A DNA stretch of 64,000 nt, from contig JAHBYV010000005.1 of the NCBI GenBank assembly GCA_019635795.1, positions 124,001 to 188,000 of the forward strand, read 5' to 3'. A program made the translations under genes and the position numbers. Source of the stretch: Rhizobiaceae bacterium. Lineage in GTDB: Bacteria; Pseudomonadota; Alphaproteobacteria; Rhizobiales; Rhizobiaceae. Numbering within the stretch: position 1 is the first letter of the stretch; each line of letters begins with the position of its first letter. A model generated the notes under the pieces. That model had not been told where the DNA came from and did no database searches. It worked only from the letters and a program-made list of their open reading frames with translations. This document shows positions 57,444 through 64,000 of this stretch, one piece after another.

Positions 57444-58321
57444 GTTATCCGCAACAATTGGTGGACCATCTGGGACAAACGGTGACGACCGTGTGCCGCT
57501 GCTGGCTTCTGCGACGTCGGGATGGTGTTGTAACTGGCTTCACCGACCATGACATGGCTTTGACAGTGAAGGATGTGGTGTGCGAGTCGGAAAGCGGCTT
57601 CACCGCCAGTGAGGCCAAGCAGGGTCTCGGACTGCAAGTAGATTCGATCGATGTGGAAGGTGCGCTTTCCTCAGCCAGTATAACAGATGAGGACATTGCA
57701 CTCGGGCACCTTGATGGCGCGGCTGTTGATACGTTCCTCGTAAACTGGCGCAATCCTGAGCAATATTCGCACATCGCATCCGCCATCGTAGGCAAGATAA
57801 AGCGAAGCGATGGCCGATTTGTTGCAGAACTTGAAAACCGACTGCGCGCGCTCGACCAACCCAATGGCCGGTTTGTTCTGCGAAACTGCGACGCTGAGCT
57901 TGGCGACACGCGCTGCAAGTTCGCGCTTGGGCCTTCACACAAGAGCACCGGAACGGTCGCCGGGGTCCGTAACTGTTCAACGATCACGGCCGCAGGGCTT
58001 TCTGCATTCGATGCCGGCTTGTACGACAACGGACTGCTCGAATGGACGTCCGGTAAGCTGGCAGGCCAGACGGTCAGGGTGGCCCATCATTCCAGACAGG
58101 GCAGCACGGTGGTGCTGAATCTTGCTGCCGGATCGGTTCAACCAGAAATTGGTGATGCGTTTGCCCTCACCGCAGGCTGTGACAAGACCTTTGAAACGTG
58201 CCGGGTACGGTTCGGCAACACATTGAATTTTCGGGGATTTCCACATCTGCCAGGCAATGACCACGCCTACTCCTATGCCACCGCCAACGGAGTTTTCGAT
58301 GGAGGTCCGCTGGTCACATGA
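57440..58321 (+). CDS. GTA baseplate protein (ORFg13, DUF2163/BR0599)
   Basis: A 293-residue DUF2163 protein with a C-terminal BR0599 domain. It shows the family's cysteine pattern ('RNCDAELGDTRCKFAL' and 'LTAGCDKTFETCRVRFGN', which may bind an Fe-S cluster) and ends with 'GFPHLPGND'. Overlaps ORFg14 by four bases. Confidence 0.92.
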   Translation: MSYPQQLVDHLGQTVTTVCRCWLLRRRDGVVTGFTDHDMALTVKDVVCESESGFTASEAKQGLGLQVDSIDVEGALSSASITDEDIALGHLDGAAVDTFLVNWRNPEQYSHIASAIVGKIKRSDGRFVAELENRLRALDQPNGRFVLRNCDAELGDTRCKFALGPSHKSTGTVAGVRNCSTITAAGLSAFDAGLYDNGLLEWTSGKLAGQTVRVAHHSRQGSTVVLNLAAGSVQPEIGDAFALTAGCDKTFETCRVRFGNTLNFRGFPHLPGNDHAYSYATANGVFDGGPLVT

Positions 58322-58740
58322 TCGCCGAACGTATCGTTGAGGAAGCCTTGAGCTGGGTAGGCACACCCTACCGGCACCAGGGCTCGCGCAAACATGTCGG
58401 TTGCGATTGCCTAGGGCTGGTTCGCGGCGTTTGGCGTGAGGTTTACGGGCGCGACGCGGAGCAGCCCGGACCTTATGCGCCGGATTGGGCGGAAGCAGGT
58501 GGCATTGAAACCATGCTTGAAGCTGCAATGCGGCACTGCATCACGCGCACAGGTCAACCGCAGGCGGGCGATCTGATCCTGTTTCGATGGCGCCCCAATC
58601 TGCCCGCAAAACATGCGGGCATCCTCGTATCGTCCGACAAGTTCATCCACGCATATCAGGGACACGCCGTAACCGTCTCCTCGCTGGTTCCGCAATGGAG
58701 ACAGCGAATTGCAGGCGCATTTCAGTTCCCGGAAAGCTGA
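58318..58740 (+). CDS. GTA cell-wall peptidase (ORFg14, NlpC/P60)
   Basis: A 140-residue NlpC/P60 hydrolase that cuts peptidoglycan during DNA entry. The catalytic Cys is Cys31 in 'CDCLGLVRGV', the His in 'AKHAGILV'. Overlaps ORFg13 by four bases and ends five bases before ORFg15. Confidence 0.92.
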   Translation: MIAERIVEEALSWVGTPYRHQGSRKHVGCDCLGLVRGVWREVYGRDAEQPGPYAPDWAEAGGIETMLEAAMRHCITRTGQPQAGDLILFRWRPNLPAKHAGILVSSDKFIHAYQGHAVTVSSLVPQWRQRIAGAFQFPES

Positions 58741-58745
58741 TCCAG

Positions 58746-61700
58746 ATGGCAACAATCGTATTGCAGGCCGCCGGTGCATTCATCGGCAGCTATCTCGGCG
58801 CGACTGGCGCAGCCATTGTTACGGCCGCTGCTACGGTCGGCGGTTACCTCATTGATCGTTCGCTCGCCGGTCCTGACAGAATCGAGGGCGCACGGCTAGA
58901 TGGTGCGCGTGCCTTCACAGCGGAAGAGGGCGCGCCTTTGCCGCGTGTCTATGGCGCTGCACGCATCGGGGGAACGTTGATCTGGGCAACGCGCTTTGAA
59001 GAAGTCAAGCAGACACAAAGGCAGGGCGGCAAGGGTGGCGGTACGCGCGTTACCCAGTACAGCTATTTCGGCAACGCTGCGTTTGCTCTGTGCGAAGGAC
59101 CAATTGCCGGTATCCGCCGTGTTTGGGCAGACGGGAAGGAACTCGACCTTACCCGGATCGAAATGCGGGTCTATTGCGGGAACGAAACGCAGTTGGCAGA
59201 TCCCCTGATCGAGGTGAAGCAGGGCGCTGCAAATACGCCCGCATATCGCGGCGTTGCCTATGTCGTTTTCGAGCGCCTGCCGTTGGACGACTTCGGAAAT
59301 CGTCTTCCACAGTTCAATTTCGAGGTGCTGCGTCCGGTTGCTGATGTCGAAAATGATATTCGGGCGGTAGCTCTCATCCCCGGTTCAACAGAATTCGGGC
59401 TGGCCAGCCAACTGGTGACACAGGAAATCAGGCCCGGCCAGACGGAGATTTTGAACAGGCACGTGCTTCACGCTCGTACCGATCTGGAAGCATCGCTCGA
59501 CGAACTTCAAATGCTGCTTCCGAATCTGGAGCATGTCGCTCTGGTGATAAGCTGGTACGGGAACGATCTGCGCGCAGGTGATTGCCGCATTCGGCCCGCA
59601 GTCGTTGATTGCGGTGCGACCGGATTTTCCCTGGAATGGAGCGTCGCCGGAATTTCACACGCGCAGGCGGTAGAAGTCTCAAGGCATGAAGGCCACGCCG
59701 CGTATGGTGGTACGCCAGCCGATGCAACAGTGCTGCAAGCCATAGCAGAACTGAAGGCGCGCGGCTTGAAGGTTACGATCTATCCATTTGTCATGATGGA
59801 TGTTCCAGCCGGGAATGCGCTGCCCGATCCTTATGGAGCCTCGTCACAACAAGCCTATCCGTGGCGGGGTCGGATAACGGCTTATCCTGCTGCGGCAGAC
59901 CGCACAGTCGCGGCGAGAAGTCAGGTGAACGCGTTTTGCGGTGACGCTGCCCGAACAGATTTCTTTCTTTCCGGCAAGGCTGTGACGTACGGCGGCGATC
60001 CTGATGACTGGGGCTACCGCCGTTTTGTCCTGCATTGCGCAAATTTGGTCAAAGCGGCGGGAGGCGTCGATGCGTTTCTGATAGGATCGGAGCTGCGGGA
60101 GCTGACGCGTTTGCGTGACGCGTCCGGCGCATTTCCGTTTGTCGAACAGCTTTGTGCGCTGGCCGGTGACGTTCGCGCTGTGCTGGGCGAAGCAACCAAA
60201 ATCACCTATGGTGCGGATTGGAGCGAATATTTCGGCTATCATCCGCAAGACGGCAGTGGCGACGTCTATTTTAACCTCGACCCATTGTGGGCACACCCGG
60301 CAATCGACGCTGTGGGCATCGATAACTACATGCCGCTTTCGGACTGGCGCGACGGCGACGAATATGGCGGACATCCGGACGGAGCGACCGGCCCCTATGA
60401 TCCCGAAGCGCTGCGTTCCGCAATTGCCGGCGGCGAGGGGTTTGACTGGTTTTATGCCAGCAGCGCTGACCGCGAGGCGCGCCACCGCACGCCAATAACC
60501 GACGGGGCGCACGGCAAGCCGTGGGTATTTCGTTACAAGGACCTGGTTTCCTGGTGGTCGAATCCGCACCGAAACAGGATTGGGGGAGCAGAGGTCACGA
60601 CGGACACGGAATGGGTTCCGAAATCAAAGCCACTTTGGTTCACGGAAATTGGCTGTCCTGCAATCGATAAGGGGCCGAATCAACCGAACGTTTTCTATGA
60701 TCCCAAATCCGGCGAAAGTGCATTGCCCTATTTTTCAAACGGAGGCAGGTGCGATTTTGCGCAGAAGCAGTTCTTGCGGACTCATTTTGGCTGCTGGAAC
60801 CCGGAATCTGCAAAGTTTGAGAGTGGCCACAACCCGCTATCGCCTGTGTATGGCGGACGGATGCTGGATCATGCGCGTGTCTACGTCTGGGCATGGGACG
60901 CAAGGCCTTTTCCGGCGTTTCCACTTCGTGGCGATGTCTGGGCGGATGGGGGATTGTGGCAGCTTGGGCATTGGATGAATGGTCGCGCTGAAAGCGTGTC
61001 GATAGGCGCTCTGATCAACGCAATTCTTGCAGATCACGGCCTTCCCCCAGCCGATGTGAGTGAGGTCTCCGGAACAGCCAACGGCTACCTGATAGCTGAC
61101 CCGACAACGGCTCGCTCGGCGCTGGAAAGCCTCGTGGAAGTATTCCGGCTTGATGTCTGGGATACACCCGAAAGGCTTGTTTTTGCAGATGCAACAGCGG
61201 TTCGGCCCGCGAAGCCTGTTAAAGATCTGGTTCTTGACGAGGATGCTGCCTCGATTGAGGTCGAGCGCACGCCCGATGGTGATCTGCCTGCCGAAATGGT
61301 TATCGCTTACAGGGACCCGCTGCTCGCCTACCAATCAGCAACCGCAAGGCAAAGACGACCGGGAGCTTCCGGCAGTCGGCAAACCTTCATCAACTATCAG
61401 GGCGCACTTGACGGAGCGCTCGCCGCAACGCTGCTGGATACAAGGATCAATGATTTGTGGTCTGATCGGGAAACGGTGAGATTCGCCGTTCCTGCTTCGG
61501 ATGTGAATGTTTCGCCTGGTGCCCATGTGACAATCGAAGCGCTTGGCGGACAGGAATATGTCGTCCAGCAAATCGAGGAGGGATTGACGAAAGCAGTCGT
61601 TGCGCGGCGCGCAAGACCAAATGTGCCGACCGCGCGAACACACCAGCTTCCATCGCCCGCAATACCGACATTGGTTGGTGGGAAGCCGCTGGTGGTCATG

Positions 61701-62621
61701 CTGGACTTGCCCATGATGAACGGCACCGTGGCCGCAACTGATCAGTTTCGGGTTGCGGCATGGCAGAAGCCGTGGACCAGTCAGACCGTTTATGCCTCGC
61801 CTGAAAGTTCCGGTTTCGAACTGAGGACGACTTTGCGGGAAGCGGCGAAGATGGGGGCATTGGTTTCCGCACTTGTGCCAGCGGCCGAAGGGCGATTTGA
61901 CATGCGCAATTTCATTGAAGCGGAACTGTTCGCCAGCGAGATTGCAAGCGTAAGCCGTCTGGGCTTGCTGAATGGCGCAAATGCCGTCGCCATTCGTGCG
62001 CAGAACGGGCTTTGGGAGATTGCACAGTTTGAGTTGGCCGAAGAGGTTGCACCGGATCGCTGGCGTCTCGGCAATTTGTTGCGCGGACAACTGGGCACTG
62101 GAGATGCGGCAGCAGCCGGTGCGGCAATTGGTGCAAGAATCGTCGTTCTCGACACGGCAGTTGTTTCCGCAGGCCTGAAGAAGATTGAAAGCGGGCTCTT
62201 GCTCAATTGGCGTGTTGGCCCCGTTGGCAGCGACTTATCGGAAGAGTCGATGGCAGCTATATCGACGACGGGCGGCTTGCGTGCTCTGCGTCCACTTTCG
62301 CCGGTTCATTTACGTTGCAGCCGTTTGAACACAGGCGATCTTGAGCTGAGCTGGGTTCGGCGTGGTCGCATCGATGCAGACGATTGGGAGGTGGCGGAAA
62401 TTCCGCTGGGCGAGGAGACCGAAACCTACAAACTGGAAGTTCGTAACAGCGCAGGTTTGAAGGTGCGCGAGGCCGAAGTGGTCAAACCCGGTTGGTCTTA
62501 TACCGCAGCTCAAATTGCGCACGATCACCCCGGCGCGTCCGCTTTCAAGGTGCAGGTGCGCCAGTTGGGAACTGGTGGCAGGCTCGGAATAGCTGCCGAA
62601 AAGACATTTCAGATCAACTGA
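58746..62621 (+). CDS. GTA megatron / host-interaction protein (ORFg15)
   Basis: A 1291-residue protein forming the tail-tip hub. Near the N-terminus 'QAAGAFIGSYLGATGAA' is hydrophobic; residues ~380-700 form a TIM-barrel-like glycoside-hydrolase domain ('HPAIDAVGIDNYMPLSDW', 'PLWFTEIGCPAIDKG'), and ~720-1000 the phage-tail domain ('NGYLIADPTTARSALESL'). The start ATG 58746 is chosen because the preceding 159 bases of open frame lie within ORFg14. The family is GTA TIM-barrel plus phage tail protein. Confidence 0.94.
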   Translation: MATIVLQAAGAFIGSYLGATGAAIVTAAATVGGYLIDRSLAGPDRIEGARLDGARAFTAEEGAPLPRVYGAARIGGTLIWATRFEEVKQTQRQGGKGGGTRVTQYSYFGNAAFALCEGPIAGIRRVWADGKELDLTRIEMRVYCGNETQLADPLIEVKQGAANTPAYRGVAYVVFERLPLDDFGNRLPQFNFEVLRPVADVENDIRAVALIPGSTEFGLASQLVTQEIRPGQTEILNRHVLHARTDLEASLDELQMLLPNLEHVALVISWYGNDLRAGDCRIRPAVVDCGATGFSLEWSVAGISHAQAVEVSRHEGHAAYGGTPADATVLQAIAELKARGLKVTIYPFVMMDVPAGNALPDPYGASSQQAYPWRGRITAYPAAADRTVAARSQVNAFCGDAARTDFFLSGKAVTYGGDPDDWGYRRFVLHCANLVKAAGGVDAFLIGSELRELTRLRDASGAFPFVEQLCALAGDVRAVLGEATKITYGADWSEYFGYHPQDGSGDVYFNLDPLWAHPAIDAVGIDNYMPLSDWRDGDEYGGHPDGATGPYDPEALRSAIAGGEGFDWFYASSADREARHRTPITDGAHGKPWVFRYKDLVSWWSNPHRNRIGGAEVTTDTEWVPKSKPLWFTEIGCPAIDKGPNQPNVFYDPKSGESALPYFSNGGRCDFAQKQFLRTHFGCWNPESAKFESGHNPLSPVYGGRMLDHARVYVWAWDARPFPAFPLRGDVWADGGLWQLGHWMNGRAESVSIGALINAILADHGLPPADVSEVSGTANGYLIADPTTARSALESLVEVFRLDVWDTPERLVFADATAVRPAKPVKDLVLDEDAASIEVERTPDGDLPAEMVIAYRDPLLAYQSATARQRRPGASGSRQTFINYQGALDGALAATLLDTRINDLWSDRETVRFAVPASDVNVSPGAHVTIEALGGQEYVVQQIEEGLTKAVVARRARPNVPTARTHQLPSPAIPTLVGGKPLVVMLDLPMMNGTVAATDQFRVAAWQKPWTSQTVYASPESSGFELRTTLREAAKMGALVSALVPAAEGRFDMRNFIEAELFASEIASVSRLGLLNGANAVAIRAQNGLWEIAQFELAEEVAPDRWRLGNLLRGQLGTGDAAAAGAAIGARIVVLDTAVVSAGLKKIESGLLLNWRVGPVGSDLSEESMAAISTTGGLRALRPLSPVHLRCSRLNTGDLELSWVRRGRIDADDWEVAEIPLGEETETYKLEVRNSAGLKVREAEVVKPGWSYTAAQIAHDHPGASAFKVQVRQLGTGGRLGIAAEKTFQIN

Positions 62622-62635
62622 TTAAGGAAACGGAT

Positions 62636-62842
62636 ATGATCGATTCAAAACCGTGGTTCGCATCGCGCACTGTATGGGCCTCTCTCGTGACAATAGTGCT
62701 TGCGATGGCAAACTATGCCGGAGTCGCGACAGAGGGATTGCAGCCGGATATGCTCACTGATGCCACGTTAAACCTCGCAACTACAATTGCAGGTATTGTG
62801 GCGCTTTTGGGGAGGTTGCAAGCAACCAGCCGGATTGGCTAG
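62636..62842 (+). CDS. Holin-like small membrane protein at the end of the GTA cluster
   Basis: A 68-residue protein, ATG 62636 with AAGGAAACGG upstream. It has a short charged start (MIDSKPWFASRTVWAS), one hydrophobic segment (~14-28), a second (~45-60) and an 'ALLGRLQATSRIG' end. The pattern SKxxW-hydrophobic-hydrophobic-GRL-A matches prophage holin-like proteins often found beside cell-wall hydrolases. It starts 15 bases after ORFg15 and so is probably in the GTA operon. RcGTA uses a holin encoded elsewhere. The function is inferred. Confidence 0.65.
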   Translation: MIDSKPWFASRTVWASLVTIVLAMANYAGVATEGLQPDMLTDATLNLATTIAGIVALLGRLQATSRIG

Positions 62843-62911
62843 ACTGAAAATGGAACGCGGATAAGGGGATCGTTCATTCCGCGTTCAGCCCTTATGAAAT
62901 AGAAAGCCAGC

Positions 62912-63205
62912 ATGAGCTACCAGGTTCCATTCATGCGGCAGACAATCGCGGCGGTTGCCGCCGCGATATTCGCCGTTGCAAATGTTACGCCAACGCCCGT
63001 CAGCGCTGCGGAAGGGGCATATGTCGTGGCGCAGGCAGATTGTTATGCGATCGGTCAAAAAGTTGCCGCACAGAACGGCGGTACGCTTGCCAAGGCAACA
63101 CCTTCCAATCAGGGCGGTCAGCAGGTCTGCGTCATTGTTGTACTGGTTCCGGGCAAGGATGGGCAGAGGCCGCGCCGCGCTGAATTCGTTGTTCCGGCAG
63201 GTTGA
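62912..63205 (+). CDS. feuN: Small exported protein, FeuN-like
   Basis: A 97-residue exported protein. A signal peptide (residues ~8-32, ending VSA-A) precedes a short domain with two Cys ('AQADCYAIG' and 'GQQVCVIVVLV') probably joined by a disulfide in the periplasm. It sits immediately before the FeuP-like regulator, where Sinorhizobium meliloti carries feuN, a small periplasmic protein that restrains FeuPQ signalling. Position, size and secretion fit, but I judge homology from context more than from sequence. An alternative ATG at 62933 would give a shorter signal peptide. Confidence 0.6.
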   Translation: MSYQVPFMRQTIAAVAAAIFAVANVTPTPVSAAEGAYVVAQADCYAIGQKVAAQNGGTLAKATPSNQGGQQVCVIVVLVPGKDGQRPRRAEFVVPAG

Positions 63206-63254
63206 AGGGCAGATGTGGCGGAACTGACGAACAACAATTTTTACGGCTGAGCAT

Positions 63255-63920
63255 ATGCGCATTTTGGTAGTTGAAGACGACAAGAACCTGAATCGGCAAA
63301 TCAGCGATGCCCTTACGGATGCGGGCTACGTTGTTGACCGTGCATATGATGGCGATGAGGGGCATTACCTTGGCGATACTGAGCCTTATGACGCGGTAAT
63401 TCTCGACATTGGCTTGCCGCAGATGGATGGCATCAGCGTGGTCGAGCGCTGGCGGCGCGATGGCCGGAAAATGCCGGTGCTTATGCTGACAGCCCGTGAC
63501 CGCTGGAGCGATAAGGTCGCAGGAATCGATGCGGGTGCCGATGATTATGTCGCCAAGCCGTTTCACATCGAGGAAGTTTTGGCGCGATTGCGCGCCTTGA
63601 TCCGCCGTGCGGCGGGGCACGCTTCTGCAGAGCTTTCCTGTGGGCCGCTCAGACTCGATACCAAGTCTTCAAAAGCCGACGTGAACGGGATGCCGCTCAA
63701 GCTGACCTCGCATGAGTTTCGGCTCCTGGCCTACCTCATGCACCATATGGGGCAGGTTGTTTCCCGAACCGAGTTGGTAGAGCACCTGTATGATCAGGAT
63801 TTTGATCGGGATTCCAATACAATAGAGGTCTTTGTGGGTCGCTTGCGAAAAAAGCTTGGCGTGGACATGATAGAAACGGTGCGCGGCATGGGCTATCGTA
63901 TGCGCGAGCCGCAGGACTGA
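63255..63920 (+). CDS. feuP: FeuP-like OmpR-family response regulator
   Basis: A 221-residue OmpR/PhoB regulator. Receiver domain with Asp8-Asp9, phosphoacceptor Asp51 in 'VILDIGLPQ', 'VLMLTARD' and Lys in 'DDYVAKPF'; C-terminal winged helix with 'LTSHEFRLLAYLMHH' and 'NTIEVFVGRLRKKLGVDMIETVRGMGYR' in part. In rhizobia the FeuPQ pair governs cell-envelope genes such as cyclic glucan export. The assignment rests on sequence character and the neighbouring feuN- and feuQ-like genes. Confidence 0.85.
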   Translation: MRILVVEDDKNLNRQISDALTDAGYVVDRAYDGDEGHYLGDTEPYDAVILDIGLPQMDGISVVERWRRDGRKMPVLMLTARDRWSDKVAGIDAGADDYVAKPFHIEEVLARLRALIRRAAGHASAELSCGPLRLDTKSSKADVNGMPLKLTSHEFRLLAYLMHHMGQVVSRTELVEHLYDQDFDRDSNTIEVFVGRLRKKLGVDMIETVRGMGYRMREPQD

Positions 63921-63933
63921 CGGGCCAGCATCG

Positions 63934-64000
63934 TTGGCGCGCAAATTCCTGATACCCATCCAGCCCGCCTTGCGGTCGCTTGCTTTTCGCGTGGTAGCGC
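63934..64000 (+). CDS. feuQ: Start of probable FeuQ-like sensor kinase (cut by window edge)
   Basis: From TTG 63934, 13 bases after the feuP stop, the frame reads MARKFLIPIQPALRSLAFR and is open to the window end, entering a hydrophobic stretch as expected for a membrane kinase. The start codon and identity are inferred from the gene order. Confidence 0.45.
   Translation, partial: MARKFLIPIQPALRSLAFRVVA

Overview
The window looks like chromosomal DNA of an alphaproteobacterium of the order Hyphomicrobiales (Rhizobiales). Evidence: a MucR/Ros-type regulator, the betI-betA-betB choline cluster, a ReAV-type asparaginase, a SufE/DUF5330/DivJ-PleC-type kinase/DUF1491/DUF2336 neighbourhood, a feuN-feuP-feuQ-like locus, and a complete Rhodobacter-type gene transfer agent (GTA) cluster of the form found in this order. 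There are no rRNA genes, insertion sequences, integrases or CRISPR arrays. One tRNA gene (tRNA-Pro, CGG) is present.

Layout. 1-2640: the end of cysQ, then a fructokinase and its ROK-family repressor on the minus strand. 2884-17273: a glycogen/alpha-glucan operon on the plus strand, glgP, glgB, glgC, a non-conserved insert encoding a disordered Gln/Pro-rich protein, a continuous glgA-pgm reading frame, glgX and a GH13 alpha-glucosidase. Together these make glycogen (Pgm, GlgC, GlgA, GlgB) and degrade it (GlgP, GlgX, alpha-glucosidase). 17.5-31.4 kb: a small membrane protein, tRNA-Pro, a PhnA-like protein, betI-betA-betB, asparaginase, a GreA/GreB-family factor, an AbrB-Doc toxin-antitoxin pair, both subunits of methylmalonyl-CoA mutase, a HerA-like ATPase and an L,D-transpeptidase. 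Two groups of palindromic intergenic repeats lie here. 31.7-37 kb: aminotransferase, Fe/Mn superoxide dismutase, two c-type cytochromes, oligopeptidase B. 37-48 kb: a 0.7-kb non-coding stretch, mucR, a DnaA-domain-IV-like protein with a DUF6456 partner, sufE, a sensor kinase operon, DUF2336, a 56-residue microprotein, a DUF1254/DUF1214 pair and a class A penicillin-binding protein.

48.4-62.8 kb: the GTA cluster, all on the plus strand and apparently intact: small and large terminase, portal, small membrane protein, prohead protease, capsid, connectors, tail, tape measure, baseplate genes, NlpC/P60 peptidase, the 1291-residue host-interaction protein and a holin-like gene. A small 53-codon gene sits between ORFg7 and ORFg8. 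A strong terminator-like hairpin follows the capsid gene. The window ends with a FeuN-like exported protein, the FeuP-like response regulator and the probable first codons of the partner kinase.

The strongest candidates for something undescribed are the protein inserted between glgC and glgA (9153-10406), the in-frame GlgA-Pgm fusion that keeps an internal ribosome-binding site, the small intercalated gene and holin-like gene of the GTA cluster, and the DnaA-domain-only protein with a changed DNA-recognition motif. Function calls rest on reading motifs by eye, not on database searches.
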